From NCBI GenBank assembly GCA_030706685.1, contig JAUZOA010000001.1, positions 62,001 through 126,000 on the forward strand: a DNA stretch of 64,000 nucleotides. Reading direction: 5' to 3'. Source of the stretch: Bacteroidota bacterium. Its GTDB lineage: Bacteria; Bacteroidota; Bacteroidia; Chitinophagales; Chitinophagaceae. Both the position numbers and the translations under genes were made by a program. This document shows, in pieces, positions 1-8,610 of this stretch. The number at the start of each line of letters is the position of its first letter. Position 1 is the first letter of the stretch. The notes under the pieces were generated by a model. That model had not been told where the DNA came from and did no database searches. It worked only from the letters and a program-made list of their open reading frames with translations.

Positions 1-183
1 GAGTTTATTGACGGAGTCCTTATTCAGTACATAGCCGTTTAAAAATTCTGCGGCGCTGATCATATCCCACAATACAGCCTGCATTTTTTCTTTTGGCAAA
101 ATACCGCGGGGGGTTCCGCCTTTATCCGAGCAGGAGGATAGCAGCAAAAGAAAAACAAAAGAAAGGGCTATGATTTTTTTCAT
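1..183 (-). CDS. DUF4296 lipoprotein, C-terminus outside window
   Basis: Read on the minus strand from the ATG at 183, this frame stays open to the window edge, giving 61 residues. It begins with a lipoprotein signal (MKKIIALSFVF, then a leucine run, then SSCSDK, with the lipobox cysteine near residue 19). The following PKEKMQAVLWDM segment resembles the start of DUF4296, a Bacteroidota family of unknown function. Its ATG overlaps the TGA of the upstream DUF4835 gene as ATGA, so it is probably the distal, translationally coupled gene of the bamD-rpoZ-coaBC cluster. The DUF4296 assignment rests on this short stretch only. Confidence 0.75.
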   Translation of the reverse strand, partial: MKKIIALSFVFLLLLSSCSDKGGTPRGILPKEKMQAVLWDMISAAEFLNGYVLNKDSVNKL

Positions 184-1097
184 CTCAGTTCTTTGTACGC
201 GGCTGAATTAGTAATATCCAGTTTGCTGAGTATATCCCGCACCCGCGTTTTTACATCCGCGGTGGCATGGCTGAAGATCTTCACTAACTCCGTGCTTTTT
301 CCCTGGAAAAAGAACTGGAGGATCATCGAATTGGGATTCTCCGAATTAAGCGTATTTAAAAAATTAAGACAATTCATAATGCCGTTCCTTCCTTCATCTT
401 CGTTATTATAAAAAATATCCATGCCTGAACGATAATAAGAATAAATAGCATCGTGAATGATGGCAAAACGGTTATTATTCAGGTTTTCCGCCAGCCAGTA
501 ACGGTTGCGCAGGCTTTCAAACGATTTCCATCCTGTAATGTCCCGGGATTCGGGGGCATTATTCACGATATTCCAGGCTTTTTGAAAATAAGCATCACCC
601 CCTCTCAGGGAAAAGGAGTCATAATCAAATCCCAGTATGATATCTACATAATAGGCCAGTACGGCAGTAAGGTTAGCCGCTACCGGGTCATTGCCCTGTA
701 CACGGTTTTCATTGAATTCGATGGGTTGAAATTCCTGGTAACGAAACACCACATTATCATCCAGGAAATTGATGATCGGTGAATCATACGTAGTGCTGTA
801 TACGGGACGCGCGGCCTGTACGGTAAGTTTGGCGCGGTACACATTGTCCCCCATATCCTGCTCGATATTCAATAAAAAATTACATTGAATCTTTTCATTA
901 GGCTGAAATACATCATTCGTCCACTTCCGGTTATTGAGAAAGTTCGTGAGCCCTGACTGCAGGGTTTGAAATATATTTTTGTTTACCTGAGTGCTTATCT
1001 TATTCGTCATGATGGTCAGGCGGGCCTGTATCTCCTGCCCCTGTACAGTAGCTGCTGATACAACCAATAAAAAAACAACGATGATCCTTTTACGCAT
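180..1097 (-). CDS. DUF4835 family protein (PorD-like)
   Basis: A 305-residue protein with a Sec signal peptide (residues 1 to about 20, ending VQGQ) and no other membrane segment, so exported to the periplasm or envelope. The body matches my memory of DUF4835, a Bacteroidota family some databases label type IX secretion protein PorD. It commonly lies next to coaBC, as here. The start overlaps the coaBC stop by 8 bp and the stop overlaps the next gene's ATG, so the three are probably translated together. A role in type IX secretion is inferred from the family name and from a T9SS cargo protein at 8.6-14.5 kb; nothing in the sequence proves it. Confidence 0.75.
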   Translation of the reverse strand: MRKRIIVVFLLVVSAATVQGQEIQARLTIMTNKISTQVNKNIFQTLQSGLTNFLNNRKWTNDVFQPNEKIQCNFLLNIEQDMGDNVYRAKLTVQAARPVYSTTYDSPIINFLDDNVVFRYQEFQPIEFNENRVQGNDPVAANLTAVLAYYVDIILGFDYDSFSLRGGDAYFQKAWNIVNNAPESRDITGWKSFESLRNRYWLAENLNNNRFAIIHDAIYSYYRSGMDIFYNNEDEGRNGIMNCLNFLNTLNSENPNSMILQFFFQGKSTELVKIFSHATADVKTRVRDILSKLDITNSAAYKELR

Positions 1098-2304
1098 AAT
1101 GTAAACGAATTATTGTATCAACAATGTCTTTGGCTACTTCTTCCTTTGATTTGTTATCGAACTTCATCTCTTTCCCCTTCTTCGGGAAAATAGTAATCTT
1201 ATTGGTATCGTACCCGAAACCGGCGCCCGCGTCATTCAGCGAATTCAATACGATCATATCTGCGTTCTTTTTCGCAAGCTTTTCCAACGCGTATTTTTTT
1301 TCATTCGTCGTTTCCAGGGCAAACCCTACCAATACCTGCCCGGGTTTCTTCTTTTCCCCGAGACTTTTTAAAATATCTTTTGTTTTGGTCAATTCCAGGA
1401 TCAGGTGATCCTCTTTCTTTTTTATTTTCTGCGAAGACTTTTGTACGGGTGTATAATCTGCGACGGCCGCCGACATCACAGCTATATCCATCTTGTCAAA
1501 TATTTTATGGCAGGCTTTATACATGTCATTGGCACTGGTAACACGAACCAGGCGGATGCCGTTGGCTGAAAAATCAATGGACGAAGGCCCCATCACCAGC
1601 GTTACATCCGCTCCTCTTTTATATAGCTCGCGGGCAATGGCTATTCCCATCTTGCCGGATGAATGATTACCAATAAAACGAACCGGGTCAATGGCTTCGT
1701 ATGTGGGGCCGGCTGTAACGAGAGCTTTTTTATTGGCCAACTGGCGGGTCAAAAAAAAATTGCCTGTAATGAACCGGGCGATCTCTTCGGGCTCTGCCAT
1801 GCGGCCATCGCCAAATAATCCACTGGCAAGCTCCCCTTTTTCTACCGGTATGATCTTATTACCGAATGATTCGAGCTTTTTAATATTCTCTTTGGTAGCA
1901 GGATGCCGCCACATATCTTCATCCATAGCCGGGGCTACCACCACCGGACAGGTAGCAGAAAGATATACGGCCAGTAAAAGATTATCGCATTGGCCATGAG
2001 ACATTTTTGCCAGTGTATTGCAGCTTAAAGGAGCAATAACCATCATATCCGCCCAGCGCCCAAGCATGACATGGTTGGACCAGCTTTGCTCATCAAACAT
2101 ATCTACCAGTACCGGATGATGGCTTAAAGTGGAAAGCGTAAGGGACGAAACAAAATCCGCAGCAGCAGGAGTCATGATCACCTTTACTTCCGCGCCTGCC
2201 TTTACAAGCAGGCGAACGAGATAAATGGATTTATAAGCGGCAATACTGCCGGTAATACCAAGTAATATTTTTTTTCCTTTTAACACGTGTATCAAATGTA
2301 CCAC
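1090..2304 (-). CDS. coaBC: CoaBC, phosphopantothenoylcysteine synthetase/decarboxylase
   Basis: A bifunctional coenzyme A biosynthesis enzyme that joins cysteine to 4'-phosphopantothenate and decarboxylates the product. The N-terminal flavoprotein half (residues 7-180) shows GSIAAYK, an APLSCNTLAK segment in the PASANT position, and PAMDEDMW, the flap motif with the usual asparagine replaced by aspartate. The C-terminal ligase half (about 186-404) shows TAGPTYEAIDPVRF, NHSSGKMG and the NDAGAGFGYDTN segment. Length 404 is normal. There is no ATG start: GTG at 2304 gives the longest form and GTG at 2286 gives the more usual MLKGKKILLG beginning. A terminator-like hairpin separates it from rpoZ upstream; downstream it overlaps the DUF4835 gene. 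Confidence 0.95.
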   Translation of the reverse strand: MVHLIHVLKGKKILLGITGSIAAYKSIYLVRLLVKAGAEVKVIMTPAAADFVSSLTLSTLSHHPVLVDMFDEQSWSNHVMLGRWADMMVIAPLSCNTLAKMSHGQCDNLLLAVYLSATCPVVVAPAMDEDMWRHPATKENIKKLESFGNKIIPVEKGELASGLFGDGRMAEPEEIARFITGNFFLTRQLANKKALVTAGPTYEAIDPVRFIGNHSSGKMGIAIARELYKRGADVTLVMGPSSIDFSANGIRLVRVTSANDMYKACHKIFDKMDIAVMSAAVADYTPVQKSSQKIKKKEDHLILELTKTKDILKSLGEKKKPGQVLVGFALETTNEKKYALEKLAKKNADMIVLNSLNDAGAGFGYDTNKITIFPKKGKEMKFDNKSKEEVAKDIVDTIIRLHYA

Positions 2305-2321
2305 TTACTTATAAAATGTAA

Positions 2322-2350
2322 AAGCGACCCTGCTTTAGCCAGGATCGCTT
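2322..2350 (-). terminator. Hairpin between rpoZ and coaBC, terminator or attenuator
   Basis: On the minus strand AAGCGATCCTG and CAGGGTCGCTT pair around a 7-base loop, with one mismatch in an 11-bp stem. The following TTTTACATTTT is T-rich. It lies in the 72-bp gap after rpoZ and before coaBC, so it could end most bamD-rpoZ transcripts and reduce expression of the distal genes. Confidence 0.6.
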
Positions 2351-2376
2351 CAATAAATACAAAGCTCCGAAAAGTT

Positions 2377-2718
2377 TTAGCTGAACAACTCGTCTTCCTC
2401 TTTCCGGAAATATATTTTGTCTTCCAGGAACTCCTGGGTGGCCAGTAAAGCAGGATTTGGCATCCTTTCATAAGCCCTGGATATCTCTATCTGCTCTTTA
2501 TTTTCATGAATTTCTTCCAGGCTGTCGGTATGACTGGCAAATTCATCCAGTTTATTATGTAATTCTTCTTTCAGGGAAATATTGATCTGGTTGGCCCTTT
2601 TACCCACGATAGCAATAGACTCATAGATATTGCCTGTCCTTTTTCTGATATCCTCGAGATTTTTGGTCTCCACATTATTGGTAATGCCGGCACTAAGCTG
2701 ACGTCTTAACTTGCTCAT
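2377..2718 (-). CDS. rpoZ: RNA polymerase omega subunit (Bacteroidota type)
   Basis: A 113-residue protein with the RpoZ/Rpb6 fold signature: an N-terminal RKRTGNIYESIAIVGKRANQ segment in which the conserved arginine, tyrosine and ANQI positions are visible. Omega binds the beta-prime subunit and helps assemble and stabilise core RNA polymerase. The C-terminal acidic tail is typical of Bacteroidota forms. Its start overlaps the end of bamD by 26 bp, which implies co-transcription and probable translational coupling. The bamD-rpoZ-coaBC order is a familiar Bacteroidota arrangement. Confidence 0.92.
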   Translation of the reverse strand: MSKLRRQLSAGITNNVETKNLEDIRKRTGNIYESIAIVGKRANQINISLKEELHNKLDEFASHTDSLEEIHENKEQIEISRAYERMPNPALLATQEFLEDKIYFRKEEDELFS

Positions 2719-3508
2719 TTTTTAAATTTTTTATTTGTGTTTGTGATAAGTTCAGGTAACCCTCTGCGTCTTTACGCAATTTACTCTCCGGAAAGCGATC
2801 TACAAAGTCCTGGCATTCTTCAATTACTTGTTCAAAACGCTCAGGTTTTTTTTCTTCGATGCTCAATTCAGCATACCGGTAGTAAGATTTGATGATCATC
2901 AGCTTGTATTGATCAGCATTTACGGATTCAGGGTATGCATTCAATAAAGTAGTGAAAGAAACCCCCGCCGCACGAAATTGCCCCATATCATAGTAGAGCT
3001 GGGCGCTTTTAAAATCCTTGATCTCCATTTTTTTGCGACAAGCGTCGATGATGGCCGTGGCATCTTTATTCCTTTCCGAGCCGGGGTGTGTATTAATGAA
3101 AGTCTGCATCATACCCATGGCCTTTATGGTATTGGTCTGATCCAGCTCAGGTTTGGGAGATTGCTGGTAAAATGAAAAGGCCCGCATATAATCTACTTCT
3201 TCAGATTTTGGACTATTGGGGAATATTTCCAGGAAAGTCTTGAAAAGGTTCTCGGCATTCAGGTAATCCGCCTGGTTGAACGCGCAATACGCATATTTAT
3301 AATAAATATCCTGAAATTCAGCCCTTGTTTTATAATAAGGCATTACATCCTCATAAATAGGCTGTGCTTTGCTATATTTCTTTTTTACAAAATACTGCTC
3401 TGCAATACGCAGTTTATACTCAGGATCCGGATTCTTGAGTATTTTATTGATGCTCTTGCTGCATCCACCGAGAACAATAACCGCTGTCAGGAGAAGTATA
3501 AAACGCAT
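2693..3508 (-). CDS. bamD: BamD, outer membrane protein assembly lipoprotein
   Basis: A 271-residue lipoprotein of the BAM complex, which folds beta-barrel proteins into the outer membrane. From the ATG at 3508 it begins MRFILLLTAVIVLGGCSKS, a clear signal peptide with lipobox LGGC. Tetratricopeptide-like repeats follow (for example YFVKKKYSKAQPIYEDV and YCAFNQADYLNAENLF), the BamD architecture. An upstream in-frame start at 3550 would place 14 extra residues before the signal peptide, so 3508 is preferred. A TAnnTTTG core at 3518-3525 lies just upstream and would give a nearly leaderless message. First gene of the cluster with rpoZ and coaBC. Confidence 0.9.
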   Translation of the reverse strand: MRFILLLTAVIVLGGCSKSINKILKNPDPEYKLRIAEQYFVKKKYSKAQPIYEDVMPYYKTRAEFQDIYYKYAYCAFNQADYLNAENLFKTFLEIFPNSPKSEEVDYMRAFSFYQQSPKPELDQTNTIKAMGMMQTFINTHPGSERNKDATAIIDACRKKMEIKDFKSAQLYYDMGQFRAAGVSFTTLLNAYPESVNADQYKLMIIKSYYRYAELSIEEKKPERFEQVIEECQDFVDRFPESKLRKDAEGYLNLSQTQIKNLKNEQVKTSA

Positions 3509-3517
3509 AAAGGTCGG

Positions 3518-3525
3518 CAAAGTTA
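3518..3525 (-). promoter_or_regulatory. Possible -7 promoter element of bamD
   Basis: The minus strand reads TAACTTTG, matching the Bacteroidota -7 consensus TAnnTTTG. No exact TTTG lies at the expected -33 spacing; the nearest is TTGG about 21 bases upstream. Transcription would start only a few bases before the ATG at 3508. Confidence 0.35.
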
Positions 3526-3600
3526 ATAGATACCGGCAAAACTTGCCCAAAAAATATCAGCCGCCAAATCAGGCTAGTTAAGCTTTTGATAAAGAGTTAT

Positions 3601-3670
3601 TTGCTTCGCTACGCTCGCACTGACGTCATTGCGAACGAACAGCGTCATTGCGACTCCGACGATGGAGGAG
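3601..3670. repeat. Intergenic GTCATTGCGA repeat cluster
   Basis: Two direct copies of GTCATTGCGA lie at 3625-3634 and 3644-3653. On the opposite strand, 3601-3619 reads TGCGAGCGTAGCGAAGCAA. That 19-mer matches 18 of 19 bases of plus-strand 49021-49039, about 45 kb away, which also follows GTCAT. This is a dispersed intergenic repeat; the inverted arrangement here could fold into a hairpin. It sits between bamD and the ompA-like gene and carries no reading frame. Confidence 0.7.
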
Positions 3671-3674
3671 GAAG

Positions 3675-3706
3675 CAAAAAACCCTCCCCAGTTACGGGAA
3701 GGGTCT
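3675..3706 (-). terminator. Rho-independent terminator of the OmpA-family gene
   Basis: On the minus strand ACCCTTCCC pairs with GGGGAGGGT around a short loop and is followed by TTTTTTGC. It lies about 33 bp beyond the stop of the gene at 3740-5458. Confidence 0.85.
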
Positions 3707-3739
3707 TAATCTATCAGCAAAAAGTAATCACCTAAAGTA

Positions 3740-5458
3740 CTATTTTTTACGAAGGTTGGGATGTGGAGGAGCCACTGTATTGGGTCCTTCTTCATTGGCT
3801 GCGGCGCCACGGATATCAACCGTATTGCAATCACCACCTTCCTGGCCATAGTTGAAGATAAAGCGGTCGGCGCTGATACCTTCTTTTTCAACGAGGTAAG
3901 TGATAACCTTGTTCACATGATCCCAGCTCAACTGCTGTTGTTTCTTATCTGATGCGCAATAGCCGATAACCACTACTTTACATTCAGGGCTGTTTTTCAT
4001 TTTAGCAGCCACCATCGCTAATACAGCTTTTGCATCTTCGGTCAGGTCATTTTTTCCTGCTTTGAAGGAAACGCTTGGCAATGCTCCCAGTTTAGTGGAA
4101 CAATCATTATCTTTTTTCTCAAGACCTTTCAAATAAGGAGTAATGCAAGAAGAATCCGGGCAAGGACATTTACCAACGCCATCTGCATCAACAGGCTGGC
4201 AATAAGTAGGAGTAACCAGTTCTTTATCCTTACAATCAGGAACGCCATCACCATCTGTATCACGGCTTACGCCATGGCTGTCAACAGGGCAACCTGCGGG
4301 TGTCTGTTCGCGGTCAAACTGGTCTGTAACGCCATCCCCATCGCTATCAGGCAATACGGGTTTGGGGATATTCATCTTCTTTGGGTTGCGGATCTCTGCA
4401 TAAGCATAATCCAGCGGATTTACCCACCAAAGCGGCTCGACAGACTTTGCACCAATATTGATATTTAGACCAAGGCTGAGGAAGTTATAAGAGTCATAGT
4501 CACCAGTCAGGGAAGCATCGCCCCAAGCCTGTTCCTGCCAGCGTTGTCCATCCAGCAAGTCGTCTTTAACGATTCCGACCCTGTCTTCTAATGCTATATT
4601 TACCTTTTTACTTATTTTATAAGCTATCCCGGCTCCGATTGTACCTGATGGTTTGAAAGTATTGCCAAACAGTTTTGGACGACGGTCACCCTGGTTATCA
4701 GCAGGTGTTTCGTACGATTTATCCATCATGGCTTTCAGCGCCTTTCTTGTATCCTTACGGTTTTTGTAAACGTTACCGGCAATAGAAGAGAAATTGTATT
4801 TAGTGCTTCCATTGAGCGCATTTACCTTAGTATTATAGGTCATTCCTCCAAAACCAGCAAACCCGTAAAGGGTAATACCGGTCTTTGCTTTATGGAAACG
4901 GATATTATTGAGAGTAAATACACCTTCTAAAGAGAGATCATTGACATTTGTCTTGTAGTTGTAGAAGACCGGATCGAAGGGCGTACCAATTGTGCCGGTT
5001 GTAGAAGAAACTATTTGGCGGACTCCTCCCGGACCTGTAGTGGCAACAGGAGCGCTATACCTTTGAGCAACAGGTAAGTTAGCTCCCCAGGCGGGATTTT
5101 TTGCATAGTTCTGGTTGGATGTCCAGTCAAGACCTTTGGCAATTCCGTAGGTGTATTCCAAACGCATGGAGAATACATATCCAAAAGCTTTTCTGACATG
5201 TGCGGCAAATCCAGGAGCGAATTGTGAAGCTACGTCACCGCTCACCCTGAACATACCTGCCTTAATACCAACCTCCCATTGATTACGTGGTTTTGCCGGG
5301 TAATTATTTGTGCCATTCATAAACTCAGTGTACTGGGGCATTCTTTTAGTGGGAATCACAGAAGAATCCTCGTATGATCGTATCTGAGCCTGCGAAAATG
5401 CTGAAGAAAACAGCAGACAGAGAGTGCCTGCTAAGAGAGTGTACTTTTTGCTTGCCAT
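3740..5458 (-). CDS. OmpA-family outer membrane protein with calcium-binding repeats
   Basis: A 572-residue protein with a signal peptide (1 to about 23, cleaved near SSAFSQAQ), an N-terminal beta-barrel-like region (about 45-350), then thrombospondin type 3-like acidic repeats (DSDGDGVTDQFD and DTDGDGVPDCKD, about 370-415), and a C-terminal OmpA domain (about 460-555) that should bind peptidoglycan. Cysteine pairs flank the acidic linker. It therefore probably ties the outer membrane to the cell wall. It is a single gene with its own promoter (5505-5535) and terminator (3675-3706). The barrel ligand, if any, is unknown. Confidence 0.88.
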   Translation of the reverse strand: MASKKYTLLAGTLCLLFSSAFSQAQIRSYEDSSVIPTKRMPQYTEFMNGTNNYPAKPRNQWEVGIKAGMFRVSGDVASQFAPGFAAHVRKAFGYVFSMRLEYTYGIAKGLDWTSNQNYAKNPAWGANLPVAQRYSAPVATTGPGGVRQIVSSTTGTIGTPFDPVFYNYKTNVNDLSLEGVFTLNNIRFHKAKTGITLYGFAGFGGMTYNTKVNALNGSTKYNFSSIAGNVYKNRKDTRKALKAMMDKSYETPADNQGDRRPKLFGNTFKPSGTIGAGIAYKISKKVNIALEDRVGIVKDDLLDGQRWQEQAWGDASLTGDYDSYNFLSLGLNINIGAKSVEPLWWVNPLDYAYAEIRNPKKMNIPKPVLPDSDGDGVTDQFDREQTPAGCPVDSHGVSRDTDGDGVPDCKDKELVTPTYCQPVDADGVGKCPCPDSSCITPYLKGLEKKDNDCSTKLGALPSVSFKAGKNDLTEDAKAVLAMVAAKMKNSPECKVVVIGYCASDKKQQQLSWDHVNKVITYLVEKEGISADRFIFNYGQEGGDCNTVDIRGAAANEEGPNTVAPPHPNLRKK

Positions 5459-5504
5459 AACGAAAGGATTAAGATTTTAACGAATTCAATGTGCTAATAA
5501 TTCG

Positions 5505-5535
5505 CAAAAATATAACTTAGGCCTTAATTACCAAA
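5505..5535 (-). promoter_or_regulatory. Bacteroidota sigma-A promoter of the OmpA-family gene
   Basis: The minus strand carries TTTG (5535-5532), a 19-base spacer, then TATTTTTG (5512-5505). This is an exact fit to the TTTG / TAnnTTTG consensus described for Bacteroidota. It predicts a start near 5498 and a leader of about 40 bases before the ATG at 5458. Confidence 0.75.
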
Positions 5536-5646
5536 TTTTTGTGAGAATTATTTCATACGATTGCCGATTAATTCTGTATTAAAATTTAGCGTTTCCCTCT
5601 TTTTTAAGTCGGTATTTTTTTGCGGCGTAAATTGCCAAACTTAATC

Positions 5647-6609
5647 ATGGAATTACCGGTTAACCTGATAAAAAATGAATTGACCGAATTTGAAATACGC
5701 TTTAAAAAAGCGGTTCGGAGCAATACCCCCTTACTTGACCGCATTATGCGGTTCATCGTAAAAAGAAAAGGTAAACAACTCCGGCCCATGTTTGTCCTGC
5801 TTTCCGCTAAACTTTGCGCCGAGGTAAATGAATCCGCTTACAGGGCTGCTTCCCTTGTTGAACTGCTGCATACGGCCACCCTCGTTCATGATGATATTGT
5901 AGACGATTCCATGGAAAGAAGGGGGTTTTTCTCCACGTATGCGTTGTGGAAAGCGAAAGCTAATGTGCTTATCGGCGATTACCTGCTGGCAAAAGGACTC
6001 CTGCTCTCCCTGGACCATAACGATCATAAAATCCTCCAGATACTTTCCGACGCGGTCAGGAAAATGAGCGAGGGCGAATTGCTTCAATTGGAAAAAGCCC
6101 GGTCCCTCAACCTGAAAGAAGACGTTTATTTCGAAATCATCCGGAATAAAACCGCTTCATTGCTTGCATCCGCCTGTGCCGCCGGGGCATGGTCAACAAG
6201 TAATAATGAAGCTATCACAGAAAAAATGCGATTATTTGGTGAAAAAGCCGGCATTGCTTTCCAGATCAAAGACGATCTTTTCGATTATGCCGGTGAAAAT
6301 ATAGGTAAGCCTACCGGCAACGATATCAAGGAAAAGAAATTGACGCTTCCCCTGATCTATTCCCTTAATAAAGTAGATAAAGAAACCAGGAGAAAGATGA
6401 TCTATATCGTTAAAAACAATAATAAGGATAAAGAAAAGGTACGCTGGGTGATTAAAAAAGTGGAGGAAAGCGGTGGTATTGATTATGCCGGTGAAAAAAT
6501 GAATTTGTATAAGGAAGAAGCGCTGCAGGTACTATACCAGTTCCCCGAAAGTCCTGCCCGAAAAGGACTGGAAGATCTTGTAGTCTATGTTACGGACCGA
6601 AAATATTAA
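5647..6609 (+). CDS. Polyprenyl diphosphate synthase
   Basis: A 320-residue trans-isoprenyl diphosphate synthase that condenses isopentenyl diphosphate onto an allylic primer. It shows the first aspartate-rich motif as HDDIVDD (about residues 80-86), followed by the RRG segment, and the second as FQIKDDLFDYAG (DDLFD at about 209-213), plus KEKKLTLPLIY. Length and motifs fit a long-chain synthase making the quinone side chain (IspB/HepT type), but the product length cannot be read from sequence alone. The ATG at 5647 is preferred over the in-frame TTG at 5620, which lacks family-like residues. recJ follows 41 bp downstream on the same strand. Confidence 0.92.
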   Translation: MELPVNLIKNELTEFEIRFKKAVRSNTPLLDRIMRFIVKRKGKQLRPMFVLLSAKLCAEVNESAYRAASLVELLHTATLVHDDIVDDSMERRGFFSTYALWKAKANVLIGDYLLAKGLLLSLDHNDHKILQILSDAVRKMSEGELLQLEKARSLNLKEDVYFEIIRNKTASLLASACAAGAWSTSNNEAITEKMRLFGEKAGIAFQIKDDLFDYAGENIGKPTGNDIKEKKLTLPLIYSLNKVDKETRRKMIYIVKNNNKDKEKVRWVIKKVEESGGIDYAGEKMNLYKEEALQVLYQFPESPARKGLEDLVVYVTDRKY

Positions 6610-6650
6610 TTGCAGGTGATTGGATTGAATACGATTTCACGGATTGAATT

Positions 6651-8351
6651 ATGCAAAAAAGATGGAATATATTGGAAGCCGATGAAAATAAAGTAGTCTC
6701 CCTTCAAAAAGATCTTACTATTCACCCGGTTATCTGCAAGATACTGGTACAACGGGGTATTGAAACTTTTGATGCTGCTAAAAAATTCTTCCGGCCTGAT
6801 CTCTCCGCCCTCCACGATCCCTGGCTGATGAAAGATATGGACAAAGCCGTGGAAAGAATCCTGGCAGCCATCAGCCACCAGGAAAAAATATTGGTCTTTG
6901 GCGATTATGATGTAGATGGAACTACCGCGGTGGCCTGTATGTACCAGTTTTTAAAAAAAGTGTACCCTAACCTTGATTTCTATATTCCCCACCGTTACCG
7001 TGAAGGATATGGTGTAAGTAAGGCCGGGATTGATTTTGCAAAAGAAAATGATTTTACATTGATCATTTCGCTTGACTGTGGTATTAAGTCGGCCAGCCTG
7101 ATCGGGTATGCAAAAACGATCGGTATAGATTTTATTGTTTGCGATCACCACTTACCCGATGATGAGTTACCCCCTGCTGTTGCCATCCTTAATCCCAAAC
7201 AAAAAGATTGCAGTTATCCTTATAAAGAACTTTGCGGATGCGGTGTGGGTTTTAAACTGATCAGCGCCCTCGCTCCGCATTTCAGTCTGAGCGATGAAGA
7301 TGTTTTTGAATTTCTCGATCTCGTAGCTACCGCCATCGCGGCCGACATAGTCCCCATGACAGGAGAGAACAGGATATTGGCTTATCATGGTTTGAAAAAA
7401 GCGAATAGCCATCCCAATAAAGGCATCAAAGCTTTGATGCACCTGAGCGGCCTTTCACAAGAAATGCATATCAATAATCTCGTCTTTATGATCGCTCCCA
7501 GGGTGAACGCGGCAGGAAGAATGGATGATGCAAGAAAAGCGGTGCAGATGTTTGTATCGGAAACTTATGATGAAGCATTGCATTATGCAGAGATGCTTCA
7601 CAGCGATAATACCGACAGAAAGGAAGCGGATATGAATATTACCGGTGAAGCGCTAGCATTGATCAATGAAAACGAAGAATGGAAAAACCGCAGCTCTACC
7701 TTAGTCTTTCAGCCCCATTGGCATAAGGGCGTAGTGGGTATTGTGGCCTCACGGCTTATTGAACATTATTACCGGCCGACAATTGTTCTCACACAGTCGG
7801 GCGAATATGCTGCCGGAAGCGCCCGAAGCGTCCCCGGGTTTAACCTCTATGAAGCTATTCATGCCTGCCGCGATCATTTGCTTGGATATGGCGGTCATTT
7901 TGCTGCAGCAGGTATGACCCTGGAACTGGAACAGGTAGAAGCCTTTCGTAACAAATTCGAAGAAATTGTGTCCGCTACTATTGATCCCGAATTATTAATA
8001 CCCGGGATCGTAATTGACGCTGAAATTTCCCTGAAAGATATTAAGTGGCCTTTTTATAATATCCTGTGCCAGATGGAACCTTTCGGACCGGAAAATCTTC
8101 GTCCTGTATTTATCGCCCGGCAGTTAACGGATACCGGTTTTTCTAAAATTGTAAAAGAAGAGCATATTCGTTTTTCGCTCAGGCAAGATAATGTAACGCT
8201 CACCGGTATTGGATTTGGCATGGCGGAAAAATTTGCCTTACTGCAAAGGAAAGAACCGGTGGACATTGTTTTCAAGATTGATGAAAATGAATGGAACGGC
8301 GAAAAAACTTTGCAAATGAGGGTCATAGATGTAAGGGCCTCTGAAAATTGA
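6651..8351 (+). CDS. recJ: Single-stranded-DNA-specific exonuclease RecJ
   Basis: A 566-residue DHH-superfamily 5'-3' exonuclease used in recombination and mismatch repair. Visible motifs are FGDYDVDGTTA (about residue 83), SLDCG, the defining CDHHLPDDELP (about 164), the DHHA1 segment GYGGHFAAAG (about 413), and a C-terminal OB-like region (460-560) that grips single-stranded DNA. Length is typical. It lies 41 bp after the polyprenyl synthase and probably shares its transcript. Confidence 0.95.
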   Translation: MQKRWNILEADENKVVSLQKDLTIHPVICKILVQRGIETFDAAKKFFRPDLSALHDPWLMKDMDKAVERILAAISHQEKILVFGDYDVDGTTAVACMYQFLKKVYPNLDFYIPHRYREGYGVSKAGIDFAKENDFTLIISLDCGIKSASLIGYAKTIGIDFIVCDHHLPDDELPPAVAILNPKQKDCSYPYKELCGCGVGFKLISALAPHFSLSDEDVFEFLDLVATAIAADIVPMTGENRILAYHGLKKANSHPNKGIKALMHLSGLSQEMHINNLVFMIAPRVNAAGRMDDARKAVQMFVSETYDEALHYAEMLHSDNTDRKEADMNITGEALALINENEEWKNRSSTLVFQPHWHKGVVGIVASRLIEHYYRPTIVLTQSGEYAAGSARSVPGFNLYEAIHACRDHLLGYGGHFAAAGMTLELEQVEAFRNKFEEIVSATIDPELLIPGIVIDAEISLKDIKWPFYNILCQMEPFGPENLRPVFIARQLTDTGFSKIVKEEHIRFSLRQDNVTLTGIGFGMAEKFALLQRKEPVDIVFKIDENEWNGEKTLQMRVIDVRASEN

Positions 8352-8610
8352 TTTTGTTTCCCCAATATTATTTTACTGTTACTGCAACGGACCAATCCTC
8401 CCAGCCTGTAGCTTTACTTTGCAAACAATAGTTATCAAGACCGAAAACCAGATAATATTTTTTACTTAGCTTAGTCATTCAATCCACAAGCCACTCCTTA
8501 TTAAAGCCACAATACCAGGTTTACTTTTTTAAATTTTACAGGATCTGATCAGTATCGCTAAAAAGCGTAGTGATAAAAATTTCTATTATACAACGAAAAA
8601 CAAAAGGTTT

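Noticed and set aside
5536-5563. Promoter for the polyprenyl synthase gene (TTTG and TACGATTG)
   Set aside because: The spacing between the two elements is about 14 bases, too short for the Bacteroidota consensus.
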